Assembly: GCA_037893225.1 (NCBI GenBank)
Contig: JAZGUH010000226.1
Coordinates: 434,001 to 498,000, forward strand
From: Hippasteria phrygiana
Taxonomy: Eukaryota > Echinodermata > Asteroidea > Valvatida > Goniasteridae
Direction of reading: 5' to 3'
DNA length: 64,000 nucleotides
Below the pieces are notes generated by a model. That model was given only the letters and a program-made list of their open reading frames with translations. It ran no database searches and was not told the DNA's origin. Both the position numbers and the translations under genes were made by a program. Below are positions 1 through 14,201 of the stretch, piece by piece. Position 1 is the first letter of the stretch. Every line of letters begins with the position of its first letter.

Positions 1-1592
1 GATGACGTCATCACGTGATTTTTTATGAATTTTTGAATTTTGAAAATCGTAACATTTGTTTCAATATATCTAGCGAACAAAACAAGATATTTTCAAAATT
101 CTTTTTGTGATAGCTTTGGTATGTCTCAAAGATATGCCCTAAAAGGCGAAAATTGTGTGACGTCATGATGACGACATCAAAAATGTTTTTTTTTTAACGC
201 ATGTAAGGGTCAATCCGATTACAAAAATATATATATTGAATTTTCCTCTCCCTAATTCCAAAATGTCATGATCGTGGCTCACTCAAGTAAGAAATGACAG
301 CCATTTCAAAATTTAGACCAAATTCAATATAACACAAAGGAATTCTGGGAAGGGCAGATAACCATGGCTCAAATGTACATGCTGTTTATAAAAAGGGTTG
401 ATTTGTAGTCTTTTTTCAAGTCGCTAGACTATTGCCCATAGCATTTGTAAACGTTTCCTTTCTTGCCGGCCACTTTGGCTACTTTTAAACTTGACAGACA
501 CTTACCCCAACTGCTCACAATGTGTGCCGAATTTTACGTCATGATGACGTCATCACATGTCACGTGACGTCATCTTAAAGGGGCATTTTTCGAAGCCATA
601 TATCTACAAAAGTACAAGTCCGATTAAGTTGGAACGTGATATCTAGGTATGCCACCGGGTGTTATAGATGAAAATTGACATGCCGTTATGATTAAGTCAA
701 AACATGTCACGTGACGTCATCTTAAAGGGGCAGTTTTTGAAGCCATTTATCTACAAAAGTACAAATTCGATTAAGTTGAAAAAAAATATCCAGGTAGCCC
801 AGTAGGTTTATAAATAAAAATTGACATGACGTTATGATGACGTCATCACATGTCACGTGACGTCATCTTAAAGGGGCAGTTTTTGAAGGTCCATATCTAC
901 AGAAGTACAAGTCCAATTAAGTTATAAAGTAATATCTAGGTAGCCCAGTAGGTTTATAGATGAAAATTGACTTGACATTATGATGACGTCATCACATGTC
1001 ACGTGACGTCATCTTAAAGGGGCAGTTTTTAAAGCCATATATAAACAAAAGTACAAGTCCGATTAAGTTGAAAAGTAATATCTAGGTAGCCCAGTAGGTT
1101 TATAGTTGAAAATTGACATGACATTATCATGATGTCATCACATGTTACGTGACGTCATCTTAAAGGGGCAGTTTTTGAAGCCACATATAAACAAAAGTAC
1201 AAGTTCGATTAAGTTGAAATGTAATATCCAGGCAGGTCTGCAGGTTCATAGATGAAAATTGACATGACATTATGACTTCATCACATGTCACGTGACGTCA
1301 TCTTAAAGGGGCAGTTTTTGAAGCCATATATATACAAAAGTACAAGTCCGATTAAGTTGAAAAGGTAGGTCAGCAAGTTTATAGATGAAAATTTATGTGA
1401 CTTTATGATGACGTCATCACTTGTCACTATTACAAACAACTTTAATTAATTTCAAAATTAACAAAGAAAATTGGCAGTAGTGCGATTGTTTGACAAACTT
1501 TAATTGTTGTATTCACATTTCACATCCAAACTAAAAAAAAAAAAACGAAACAGCCCTGTGTTTGTCCACAAACACCAACCTCATGCCTCTAG
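1..1592 (+). repeat. Array unit 0 (left-truncated)
   Basis: The unit opens inside an A-type monomer, runs through B (about 230-430) and a C-like stretch (about 430-535), then six D monomers whose E-box/CRE cores begin at 561, 708, 854, 1000, 1146 and 1289, a spacing of 143-147 bp. An AT-rich spacer (about 1430-1545) leads to the palindrome 1558-1575 and CTAG 1589-1592. Its closest relatives are the units at 28659 and 32201. Confidence 0.8.
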
Positions 1593-3084
1593 TTTTTTTT
1601 TTTTCCTTTTCAGACTTTTTCCCATAGCATTTGTGCACGTTTTCTTTCTTACCGGCACTTTGGCTACTTTGGTGCACCCGATTGCCTTTAAACTTGGCAG
1701 ACACTTAGACAAACTGCTCAGAATGTGTGCCGAACTTTTTGGTCATGATGACGTCATCACGTGATTTTTTATGAATTTTTGAAATTTTAAAATCGTAAAA
1801 TTCTTTTCAATATATCTAGCGAACAAAACAAGATATTTTCAAAATTCTTTTTGTTACAGCTTTGGTAGGTCTCAAAGATATGCCCTAAAAAGGAAAAAGT
1901 GTGTGACGTCATGATGACATCATCAAAAATGTGCTTTTTTAAAACACATATAAGAATAGGTCCGTTCGTCATGAAAATTGGTGGGTAGGTAGATACTGGC
2001 ACTAGGATGCAAAATCCAAAGTGACGTCATGATGACGTCATCACGTGATTTGTTATGAATTTTTGAAATTTTGAAAATCGTAACATTCTTTTCAATATAT
2101 CTGGCAAACAAAACAAGATATTTTCAAAATTCTTTTTGTTATAGCTTTGGTAGGTCTCAAACATATGCCCTAAAAAGGAAAAAAATGTGTGACGTTATGA
2201 TGACATCATCAAAAATGTGCTTTTTTAAAACACATATAAGGATAGGTCCGATCGTCATGAAAATTGGTGGGTAGGTAGATACTGGTATTAGGATGCAAAA
2301 TCCAAAGTGACGTCATGATGACGTCATCACGTGATTTGTTATGAATTTTTGAAATTTTGAAATCGTAACATTCTTTTCAATATATCTCGCAAACAAAACA
2401 AGAGATTTTCAAAATTCTTTTTGATACAGCTTTTGGTATGTCTCAAAGATATGCCCTAAAAGGCGAAAATTGTGTGACGTCATAATGACGTCATCAATTA
2501 ATTTTTTTAACGCATGTAAGGGTCGGTCTGATTAAAAATTTATACATTGAATTTTTCTCTACCTAATTCAACAATTTCGTGATCGTGGCTCACTCAAGTA
2601 TTAAGAAATAACAGGCATCTAACAAATTGTGACCAAATTCAATATAACACAAAGGAATTCTGGGAAGGACAGAAACCATGGCTTTCATGTGGCATGCTGT
2701 CTATAAAGAGTTGATCTCTAGTCTTTTTTTCAAGTCGTTAGACAAGTCGTAGGCAGATACTTACACCAACTGCTCAGAATGTGCGCCGAACTTTTAGGTC
2801 ATGATGACGTCATCACATGTCACGTGACGTCATCTTAAAGGGGCATTTTTGGAAACCATATATCTACAAAAGTACAAGTCACATTAAGTTAAAACGTGGT
2901 ATTTAGTTATGCCAGCATGTGTTAGATGAAAATGTATGTGACGTCATGGTGACGTCATGATGACGTCATCGGCTAATTTTCTATGATTTTTTTCATTTTT
3001 GAAATTTCATTTAAATCACATAATTTTACACAAAAAAACAAAACAGCCCTGTGTTTGTCCACAAACACTGCACCAGATGTCTAG
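1593..3084 (+). repeat. Array unit 1
   Basis: A T-run and C module (to about 1742) are followed by three A monomers, B, one D monomer (core at 2821), the palindrome 3051-3068 and CTAG 3081-3084. The stretch from about 1745 to 3084 recurs at about 10973-12312 (constant offset 9,228) with very few differences. Confidence 0.8.
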
Positions 3085-3189
3085 TTTTTTTGGCTGTTTC
3101 GGAAACTTTTCCGAAACAGCCCTTGTTTTCGTTAAGATTTTTTTTTTTGGCTGTTTTGGAAACTTTTCCAAAACAGCCCTTGTTTTCGT

Positions 3190-3221
<32 letters not shown>

Positions 3222-6075
3222 CTTTTTTTTTTTTTTGTGCTTCTTTTTCAGACAAATGCCCATAGCATTTGTACACGTTTTCTTTCTTACTGGCACTTTG
3301 GCTACTTTTATGCTGCCGATTGGCTTTAAACTTGGCAGACACTTAGACTAACTGCTCAGAATGTATGCCGTACATTTACGTCATGATGACGTCATCACGT
3401 GATTTTTTATGAATTTTTGAAATTTTGAAATCGTAATTTTTTTTTTAATATATCTAGCGAACAAAACAAGATATTTTCAAAATTCTTTTTGTTATAGCTT
3501 TGGTATGTCTCAAAGATATGCCCTAAAAAGGAAAAAAATGTGTGACGTCATGATGACATCATCAAAAATGTGCTTTTTTAAAACACATATAAGGATAGGT
3601 CCGATCGTCATGAAAATTGGTGGGTAGGTAGATACTGCCACCAGCATGCAAAATCTGAAATGACGTCATGATGACGTCATCACGTGATTTGTTATGAATT
3701 TTTGAAATTTTGAAATCGTAAAATTCTTTTAAATATATCTGGCAAACAAAACAAGATATTTTTAAAATTATTTTTGTTATAGCTTTGGTAGGTCTTAAAG
3801 ATATGCCCTAAAAAGGAAAAAAATGTGTGACGTCATGATGACATCATCAGAAATGTGCTTTTGTAAAACACATATAAGGATAGGTCCGATCGTCATGAAA
3901 ATTGGTGGGAAGGTAGATACTGTCACTAGGATGCAAAATCCAAAGTGACGTCATGATGGCGTCATCACGTGATTTGTTATGAATTTTTGAAATTTTGAAA
4001 TCGTAACATTCTTTTAAATATATCTCGCAAACAAAACAAGATAGTTTCAAAATTCTTTTTGTTATAGCTTTGGTAGGTCTCAAAGATATGCCCTAAAAGG
4101 GAAAAAAATGTGTGACGTCATGATGACGTCATCAAAAATGTTTTTTTTTTAAACACATATAAGGATAGGTCCGATCGTCATGAAAAGTAGTGGGTAGGTA
4201 GATACTGTCACTAGCATGCAAAATCTGAAATGACGTCATGATGACGTCATCACGTGATTTTTTATGAATTTTTGAAATTTTGAAATCGTAATTTTTTTTT
4301 TAATATATCTAGCGAACAAAACAAGATATTTTCAAAATTCTTTTTGTTATAGCTTTGGTATGTCTCAAAGATATGCCCTAAAAAGGAAAAAAATGTGTGA
4401 CGTCATGATGACATCATCAAAAATGTGCTTTTTTAAAACACATATAAGGATAGGTCCGATCGTCATGAAAATTGGTGGGTAGGTAGATACTGCCACCAGC
4501 ATGCAAAATCTGAAATGACGTCATGATGACGTCATCACGTGATTTGTTATGAATTTTTGAAATTTTGAAATCGTAAAATTCTTTTAAATATATCTGGCAA
4601 ACAAAACAAGATATTTTTAAAATTATTTTTGTTATAGCTTTGGTAGGTCTTAAAGATATGCCCTAAAAAGGAAAAAAATGTGTGACGTCATGATGACATC
4701 ATCAGAAATGTGCTTTTGTAAAACACATATAAGGATAGGTCCGATCGTCATGAAAATTGGTGGGAAGGTAGATACTGTCACTAGGATGCAAAATCCAAAG
4801 TGACGTCATGATGGCGTCATCACGTGATTTGTTATGAATTTTTGAAATTTTGAAATCGTAACATTCTTTTAAATATATCTCGCAAACAAAACAAGATAGT
4901 TTCAAAATTCTTTTTGTTATAGCTTTGGTAGGTCTCAAAGATATGCCCTAAAAGGGAAAAAAATGTGTGACGTCATGATGACGTCATCAAAAATGTTTTT
5001 TTTTTAAACACATATAAGGATAGGTCCGATCGTCATGAAAAGTAGTGGGTAGGTAGATACTGTCACTAGCATGCAAAATCTGAAATGACGTCATGATGAC
5101 GTCATCACGTGATTTGTTATGAATTTTTGAAATTTTGAAATCGTAATTTTTTTAAAAATATATCTAGCGAACAAAACAAGATATTTTCAAAATTCTTTTT
5201 GTTATAGCTTTGGTATGTCTCAAAGATATGCCCTAAAAAGGAAAAAAATGTGTGACGTCATGATGACATCATCAAAAATGTGCTTTTTTAAAACACATAT
5301 AAGGATAGGTCCGATCGTCATGAAAATTGGTGGGTAGGTAGATACTGCCACCAGCATGCAAAATCTGAAATGACGTCATGATGACGTCATCACGTGATTT
5401 GTTATGAATTTTTGAAATTTTGAAATCGTAAAATTCTTTTAAATATATCTGGCAAACAAAACAAGATATTTTTAAAATTATTTTTGTTATAGCTTTGGTA
5501 GGTCTTAAAGATATGCCCTAAAAAGGAAAAAAATGTGTGACGTCATGATGACATCATCAGAAATGTGCTTTTGTAAAACACATATAAGGATAGGTCCGAT
5601 CGTCATGAAAATTGGGGGGAAGGTAGATACTGTCACTAGGATGCAAAATCCAAAGTGACGTCATGATGGCGTCATCACGTGATTTGTTATGAATTTTTGA
5701 AATTTTGAAATCGTAACATTCTTTTAAATATATCTCGCAAACAAAACAAGATAGTTTCAAAATTCTTTTTGTTATAGCTTTGGTAGGTCTCAAAGATATG
5801 CCCTAAAAGGGAAAAAAATGTGTGACGTCATGATGACGTCATCAAAAATGTGTTTTTTTAAAACACATATAAGGATAGGTCCGATCGTCATGAAAAGTAG
5901 TGGGTAGGTAGATACTGTCACTAGCATGCAAAATCTGAAATGATGTCATGATGACGTCATCGTCAATTTTTTTTAATGATTTTTGAAATTTTTGAAATTT
6001 CATTTTAATCACAATTTTACACAAAAAAACAAAACAGCCCTGTGTTTGTCCACAAACACTGTACCAGATGTCTAG
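3085..6075 (+). repeat. Array unit 2 (A-monomer expansion)
   Basis: After seven T's come two F hairpins (3092-3121 and 3149-3178), separated and followed by T-runs, then C (about 3245-3377), nine consecutive A monomers and the 3' signature: palindrome 6042-6059 and CTAG 6072-6075. B and D are absent, so the unit is an expansion of the A block alone. Confidence 0.8.
3378..5942 (+). repeat. 855-bp higher-order repeat, three copies of three 285-bp monomers
   Basis: Monomer starts (ACGTCATGATG) fall at 3378, 3663, 3948 and 4233, exactly 285 bp apart. Each third monomer is nearly identical to the one 855 bp away, for example a GATGGCGTCATC variant at 3948, 4803 and 5658. The pattern A1-A2-A3 is therefore repeated three times. 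This is the classical signature of recent unequal exchange or amplification of a trimer. Confidence 0.88.
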
Positions 6076-8075
6076 TTTTCTTTTTTTTTTTTTTTTTTTT
6101 GCTTCTTTTTCAGACTTTTTGCCCATAGACTTTGTACACGTTTTCGTTCTGCCAGGCACTTTGGCTACTTTTATGCAGCCGATTGCATTTAAACTTAGCA
6201 GACACTTAGACCAACTGCTCAGAATGCATGCCGAACTTTTACGTCATGATGACGTCATCACGTGATTTTTTATGAATTTTTGAATTTTGAAAATCGTAAC
6301 ATTCATTAAATTATATCTAGCGAACAAAACAAGATATTTTCAAAATTCTTTTTGTTATAGCTTTGGTATGTCTCAAAGATATGCCTTAAAAAGCGAAAAT
6401 TGTGTGACGTCATGATGACGTCATCAAAAATGTTTTTTTTTTTTTTACGCATGTAAGGGTCAATCTGATTACAAAAATGTATATATTGAATTTTGCTGTA
6501 CCCAATTCCAAAATTTCATGATCGTGGCTCACTCAAGTAAGAAATAACAGCCATTTCAAAATTTAGACCAAATTCAATATAACACAAAGGAATTCTGGGA
6601 CGGGCAGATAACCATGGCTATTATGTGCTTGATGTTTATAAAAGGGGTTGATTTCTAGTCTTTTTTCAAGTCGCTGAATTTTTGAAGTATTAAAATCGTA
6701 ACATTCTTTTCAATATATCTAGCGAACAAAACAAGATATTTTCAAAATTCTTTTTGTTATAGCTTTGGTATGTCTCAAAGATATGCCCTAAAAGGCGAAA
6801 ATTGTGTGACGTCATGATGACGTCATCAACAAATCTTTTTTTTTTAAACGCATGTAAGGGTCAATCCGATTACAAAAATGTATTCGTTGAATTTTCCTGT
6901 ACCTAATTCCAAAATTTCATGATCGTGGCTCACTCAAGTGTGAAATAGGAGCCATTTCAAAATTTAGACCAAATTCAATATAACACAAAGGAATTCTGGG
7001 AAGGGCTGATAACCATGGGTATTATGTGCTTGCTGTTTATAAAACGGGTTGATTTCTAGTCTTTTTTCAAGTCGCTAAATTTTTGAAGTTTTAGAATCGT
7101 AACATTCTTTTCAATATATCTAGCGAACAAAACAAGATATTTTCAAAATTCTTTTTGTTATAGCTTTGGTATGTCTCAAAGATATGCCCTAAAAAGCGCA
7201 AATTGTGTGACGTCATGATGACGTCATGAAAAAAATTCTTTTTTCAAGTCGCTAGAATATTGCACATAGCATTTGTAAACGTTTTCTTTCTTACCGGCCA
7301 CTTTGGCTACTTTTAAACTTGGCAGACACTTACACCAACTGCTCACAATGTGTGCCGAACTTTTACGTCATGAGACGTCATCACATGTCACGTGACGTCA
7401 TCTTAAAGGGGCATTTTTCGAAGCCATATATCTACAAAAGTACAAGTCCGATTAAGTTGGAACGTAATATCTAGGTATGCCACCGGGTGTTATAGATGAA
7501 CATTGACATGACATTATGATCAAGTCATAACATGTCACGTGGTGTCATCTTAAAGGGGCATTCGCTAGATTATTGCCCATAGCATTTGTAAACGTTTTCT
7601 TTCTTACCGGCCAGTTTGGCTACTTTTAAACTTGGCAGACACTTACCCCAACTGCTCAGAATGTGTGCCTAACTTTTACGTCATGATGACGTCATTACAT
7701 GTCACGTGACGTCATCTTAAAGGGGCATTTTTCGAAGCCATATATCTACAAATGTACAAGTCCGATTCAGTTGAAACACACTATTTAGGTATGCCACCCG
7801 GTGTCATAGATGAAAATTGACATGACGTTATGATGAAGTCATTACATGTTATGTGATGTCATCTTAAAGGGGCATTCGCTAGGCTATTTCCCATAGCATT
7901 TGTACACGATTCCTTTTTTAAACCAATCCTTCACACATCCAATAACAACATCTTCATCCCTCCGTCATTGTTAACTAACAAACAACTTTAAATATTGCAT
8001 ACACATTTGACATCCAAACTAACAATAAAAAAATTAGAAACAGCCCTGTGTTTGTCCACAAACACTTGCCTCTAG
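6076..8075 (+). repeat. Array unit 3
   Basis: C is followed by three rounds of an A-type monomer variant plus B (about 6240-7240), then fragments of C and D (about 7250-7900), an AT-rich spacer, the palindrome 8048-8065 and CTAG 8072-8075 (only 6 bases between palindrome and CTAG). The base after CTAG begins the interior of an A monomer (TTGTTATAGCTTTGG), so this 3' end lies within a monomer's T-run. Confidence 0.75.
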
Positions 8076-8665
8076 TTGTTATAGCTTTGGTATGTCTCAA
8101 AGATATCCCCTAAAAGGGAGAAAATGTGTGACGTCATGATGACATCATCAAAAATGTGCTTTTTTAAAACACATATAAGTATAGGTCCGATCGTCATGAA
8201 AATTGGTGGGTAGGTAGATACTGTCACTAGGATGCAAAATCCAAAGTGACGTCATAATGACGTCATCACGTGATTTTTTATGAATTTTTGAAATTTTCAA
8301 ATTTGTAACATTCTTTTCAATATATCTAGCAAACAAAACAAGATAGTTTCAAAATTCTTTTTGTTATAGCTTTGGTAGGTCTCAAAGATATGCCCTAAAA
8401 GGGAAAAAAATGTGTGACGTCATGATGACGTCATCAAAAATGTGCTTTTTTAAAACACATATAAGGATAGGTCCGATCGTCATGAAAAGTAGTGGGTAGG
8501 TAGATACTGTCACTAGCATGCAAAATCTGAAATGATGTCATGATGACGTCATCGTCAATTTTTTTATGATTTTTGAAATTTTTGAAATTTCATTTTAATC
8601 ACAATTTTACACAAAAAAACAAAACAGCCCTGTGTTTGTCCACAAACACTGTACCAGATGTCTAG
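8076..8665 (+). repeat. Array unit 4 (short)
   Basis: The unit starts in mid-monomer at the TTGTTATAGC point of A and holds about two A monomers, then the palindrome 8632-8649 and CTAG 8662-8665. It reads as the right half of a monomer run that the preceding unit interrupts. Confidence 0.7.
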
Positions 8666-10213
8666 TTTTCTTTTTTTTTTCTTTTTTTTTTTCTTCTTTT
8701 TCAGCCAAATGCCCATTGCATTTGTACACGTTTTCTTTCTTACTGGCACTTTGGCTACTTTTATGGTGCCGATTGGCTTTAAACTTGGCAGGCACTTAGA
8801 CCAACTGCTCAGAATGTATGCCGAACATTTACGTCATGATGACGTCATCACGTGATTTTTTATGAATTTTTGAAATTTCAAAATCGTAAAATTCTGTTCA
8901 ATATATCTAGCGAACAAAACAAGATATTTTCAAAATTCTTTTTGTTATAGCTTTGGTATGTCTCAAAGATATGCCCTGAAAGGGAGAAAATGTGTGACGT
9001 CATGATGACATCATCAAAAATGTGCTTTTTTAAAACACATATAAGGATAGGTCCGATCGTCATGAAAATTGGTGGGTAGGTAGATACTGTCACTAGGATG
9101 CTGAATCCAAAGTGACGTCATGATGACGTCATCACATGATTTTTTATGAATTTTTCAAAATTTTAAAATCGTAACATTCTTTTCAATATATCTAGCAAAC
9201 AGAACAAGATATTTTCAAAATTATTTTTGTTATAGCTTTGGTATGTCTCAAAGATATGCCCTGAAAGGGAGAAAATGTGTGACGTCATGATGACATCATC
9301 AAAAATGTGCTTTTTTAAAACACATATAAGGATATGTCCGATCGTCATGAAAATTGGTGGGTAGGTAGATAGTGCCACTAGCATGTAAAATCCAAAGTGA
9401 CGTCATGATGACGTCATCAGCTGATTTTCTATGACTTTTTAGTTTTATCCCAAATCCCATAGACTTTGTACACGAATTTTGTAAGAGCCACTTTGGTCAC
9501 TAAACAACCTCAGATCTTAATCAGGTTTAACTCAAACAGAGACCCTAAGCTAAGAATGTATGCCGAAGAGTGACGTCATGATGACGTCATCACTTGTCAT
9601 GTGACGTCATCTTAAAGGTGCATTTTTCAAGGGCACATATCTAGAGAACCGTAGGTCCGATTGCATTCAAACCTGCTATGGTGGTAGACAAGTACGTGTT
9701 ATAGATGGAAATTGAGGTGACGTCATCATGACGTCATCATACGATTTTATAGTAATTTTTAAGTTTTTTAACCTTAAAGTTTCTTAAACCCATATCTCAT
9801 CACCAGAACATGCTAAATTCAAAATTCTTTTTGTAATAGCTTTGTTAGCTTCTATATTCTTTCACATAAATGAGAAAATGTGTGACGTCATCATGACGAC
9901 ATCAAAAATATATAAAAAAAAAAACACATATAAGGGTAGGTCCAATCGTCATAAAAATTGGTGGGTATGTAGATAGTGTGCCACAAGCATGCGGCAGCCG
10001 AAGTGACGTCATGATGACGTCATCGGCAAATTTTCTATGATTTTTTTTATTTTGTAAATTTTATGTTCCTCCCAACAACAACATCCTAACCCCTCCGTCT
10101 TTAACTAACAAACACCTTTTACTATTATAAGCATATTACACATCCAAAATAACAAAACAACCCCGAAACAGCCCTGTGTTTGTCATAACGTGACAAACAC
10201 ATAGCATGTCTAG
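8666..10213 (+). repeat. Array unit 5 (older subfamily tail)
   Basis: C and two A monomers are followed by visibly diverged C (about 9440-9570), D (about 9585-9740) and A (about 9720-10020) modules. The 3' palindrome is the long-arm form, GTGTTTGTCA and TGACAAACAC around TAACG (10176-10200), then CTAG 10210-10213. The unit recurs at 17552-19098 and 22756-24302. Confidence 0.8.
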
Positions 10214-12312
10214 TTTTTTTTTCCTTTTCAGACTTTTTGCCCATAGCATTTGTGCACGTTTTCTTTCTTACCGGCACTTTGGCTACTTTGGTACACCCGA
10301 TTGCCTCTAAACTTGGCAGACACTTAGACCAACTGCTCAGAATGTATGCGGAACATTTACGTCATGATGACGTCATCACGTGATTTTTTATTAATTTTTG
10401 AAATTTGAAAATCGTAATATTCTATTTAATATATCTAGCGAACAAAACAAGATATTTTCAAAATTCCTTTTGTTATAGCTTTGGTATGTCTCAAAGATAT
10501 GCACTAAAAGAAAAAAAAATGTGTGATGTCATGATGACGTCATCAAAAATGTGCTTTTTTAAAACACATATAAGGATAGGTCCGATCGTCATGAAAATTG
10601 GTGGGTAGGTAGATACTGGCACTAGGATGCAAAATCCAAAATGACGTCATGATGACGTCATCACGTGATTTGTTATGAATTTTTGAAATTTTGAAAATCG
10701 TAACATTCTTTTAAATATATTTGGCTGTTTTGGAAACTTTTCCAAAACAGCCCTTGTTTTCGTTAAGATTTTTTTTTGTTTTTTTTTTTTGTTTTTTTTT
10801 TTTTTTGTTTTTTTTTTTTTTTTTTTTTTTTCCTTTTCAGACTTTTTGCCCATAGCATTTGTACACGTTTTCTTTCTTACCGGCACTTTGGCTACTTTGG
10901 TACACCCGATTGCCTCTAAACTTGGCAGACACTTAGACCAACTGCTCAGAATGTATGCCGAACATTTACGTCATGATGACGTCATCACGTGATTTTTTAT
11001 GAATTTTTGAAATTTTAAAATCGTAAAATTCTTTTCAATATATCTAGCGAACAAAACAAGATATTTTCAAAATTCTTTTTGTTACAGCTTTGGTAGGTCT
11101 CAAAGATATGCCCTAAAAAGGAAAAAGTGTGTGACGTCATGATGACATCATCAAAAATGTGCTTTTTTAAAACACATATAAGAATAGGTCCGTTCGTCAT
11201 GAAAATTGGTGGGTAGGTAGATACTGGCACTAGGATGCAAAATCCAAAGTGACGTCATGATGACGTCATCACGTGATTTGTTATGAATTTTTGAAATTTT
11301 GAAAATCGTAACATTCTTTTCAATATATCTGGCAAACAAAACAAGATATTTTCAAAATTCTTTTTGTTATAGCTTTGGTAGGTCTCAAACATATGCCCTA
11401 AAAAGGAAAAAAATGTGTGACGTCATGATGACATCATCAAAAATGTGCTTTTTTAAAACACATATAAGGATAGGTCCGATCGTCATGAAAATTGGTGGGT
11501 AGGTAGATACTGGTATTAGGATGCAAAATCCAAAGTGACGTCATGATGACGTCATCACGTGATTTGTTATGAATTTTTGAAATTTTGAAATCGTAACATT
11601 CTTTTCAATATATCTCGCAAACAAAACAAGAGATTTTCAAAATTCTTTTTGATACAGCTTTTGGTATGTCTCAAAGATATGCCCTAAAAGGCGAAAATTG
11701 TGTGACGTCATAATGACGTCATCAATTTTTTTTTTTAACGCATGTAAGGGTCGGTCCTATTAAAAATTTATACATTGAATTTTTCTCTACCTAATTCAAC
11801 AATTTCGTGATCGTGGCTCACTCAAGTATTAAGAAATAACAGGCATCTAACAAATTGTGACCAAATTCAATATAACACAAAGGAATTCTGGGAAGGACAG
11901 AAACCATGGCTTTCATGTGGCATGCTGTCTATAAAGAGTTGATCTCTAGTCTTTTTTTCAAGTCGTTAGACAAGTCGTAGGCAGATACTTACACCAACTG
12001 CTCAGAATGTGCGCCGAACTTTTAGGTCATGATGACGTCATCACATGTCACGTGACGTCATCTTAAAGGGGCATTTTTGGAAACCATATATCTACAAAAG
12101 TACAAGTCACATTAAGTTAAAACGTGGTATTTAGTTATGCCAGCATGTGTTAGATGAAAATGTACGTGACGTCATGGTGACGTCATGATGACGTCATCGG
12201 CTAATTTTCTATGATTTTTTTCATTTTTGAAATTTCATTTAAATCACATAATTTTACACGAAAAAACAAAACAGCCCTGTGTTTGTCCACAAACACTGCA
12301 CCAGATGTCTAG
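10214..12312 (+). repeat. Array unit 6 (mosaic)
   Basis: C and one A monomer are followed by a second A monomer that stops abruptly at about 10722, where an F hairpin begins (10723-10752). After a T-run broken by single G's come C, three A monomers, B, D, the palindrome 12279-12296 and CTAG 12309-12312. The right part is the near copy of unit 1 (offset 9,228). The abrupt switch marks a junction between two units. Confidence 0.78.
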
Positions 12313-14097
12313 TTTTTTTTTTTTTTCCTTTTCAGACTTTTTGCCCATAGCATTTGTGCACGTTTTCTTTCTTACCGGCACTTTGGCTACTTTGGTACAC
12401 CCGATTGCCTCTAAACTTGGCAGACACTTAGACCAACTGCTCAGAATGTATGCCGAACATTTACGTCATGATGACGTCATCACGTGATTTTTTATGAATT
12501 TTTGAAATTTGAAAATCGTAAAATTCTTTTCAATATATCTAGCGAACAAAACAAGATATTTTCAAAATTCTTTTTGTTATAGCTTTGGTATGTCTCAAAG
12601 ATATGCACTAAAAGAAAAAAAAATGTGTGATGTCATGATGACGTCATCAAAAATGTGCTTTTTTAAAACACATATAAGGATAGGTCCGATCGTCATGAAA
12701 ATTGGTGGGTAGGTAGATACTGGCACTAGGATGCAAAATCCAAAATGACGTCATGATGACGTCATCACGTGATTTGTTATGAATTTTTGAAATTTTGAAA
12801 ATCGTAACATTCTTTTAAATATATCTGGCAAACAAAACAAGATATTTTCAAAATTCTTTTTGTTATAGCTTTGGTAGGTCTCAAAGATATGCCCTAAAAA
12901 GGAAAAAAATGTGTGACGTCATGATGACATCATCAAAAATGTGCTTTTTTAAAACACATATAAGGATAGGTCCGATCGTCATGAAAATTGGTGGGTAGGT
13001 AGATACTGCCACCAGCATGCAGAAGCCAAAGTGACGTCATGATGACGTCATCGCGTGATTTTTTATGAATTTTTGAAATTTTGAAATCGTAAAATTCTTT
13101 TAAATATATCTGGCAAACAAAACAAGATATTTTCAAAATTCTTTTTGTTATAGCTTTGGTAGGTCTCAAAGATATGCCCTAAAAAGGAAAAAAATGTGTG
13201 ACGTCATGATGACATCATCAAAAATGTGCTTTTTTAAAACACATATAAGGATAGGTCCGATCGTCATGAAAATTGGTGGGTAGGTAGATACTGGTACTAG
13301 GATGCAAAATCCAAAGTGACGTCATAATGACTTGATCATGTGATTTGTTATGAATTTTTGAAATTTTGAAATCGTAACATTCTTTTAAATATATCTCGCA
13401 AACAAAACAAGATATTTTCAAAATTCTTTTTGATACAGCTTTTGGTATGTCTCAAAGATATGCCCTAAAAGGCGAAAATTGTGTGACGTCATAATGACGT
13501 CATCAAATTTTTTTTTTCAACGCATGTAAGGGTCGTTCCGATTAAAAATTTATACATTGAATTTTTCTCTACCTAATTCAACAATTTCGTGATCGTGGCT
13601 CACTCAAGTATTAAGAAATAACAGGCATCTAAAAAATTGTGACCAAATTCAATATAACACAAAGGAATTCTGGGAAGGACAGAAACCATGGCTTTCATGT
13701 GGCACGCTGTCTATAAAGAGTTGATCTCTAGTCTTTTTTTCAAGTCGTTAGACAAGTCGTAGCCAGATACTTACACCAACTGCTCAGAATGTGCGCCGAA
13801 CTTTTAGGTCATGATGACGTCATCACATGTCACGTGACGTCATCTTAAAGGGGCATTTTTGGAAACCATATATCTACAAAAGTACAACAAGTCACATTAA
13901 GTTAAAACGTGGTATTTAGTTATGCCAGCATGTGTTAGATGAAAATGTATGTGACGTCATGGTGACGTCATGATGACGTCATCGGCACATTTTCTATGAT
14001 TTTTTTCATTTTTGAAATTTCATTTAAATCACATAATTTTACACAAAAAAACAAAACAGCCCTGTGTTTGTCCACAAACACTGCACCAGATGTCTAG
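12313..14097 (+). repeat. Array unit 7
   Basis: A T-run and C are followed by about four A monomers, B, one D monomer, the palindrome 14064-14081 and CTAG 14094-14097. It is the first third of a 6,786-bp tandem duplication and recurs at 19099-20883. Confidence 0.8.
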
Positions 14098-14146
14098 TTT
14101 TTTTTGGCTGTTTTGGAAACTTTTCCAAAACAGCCCTTGTTTTCGT

Positions 14147-14201
<55 letters not shown>

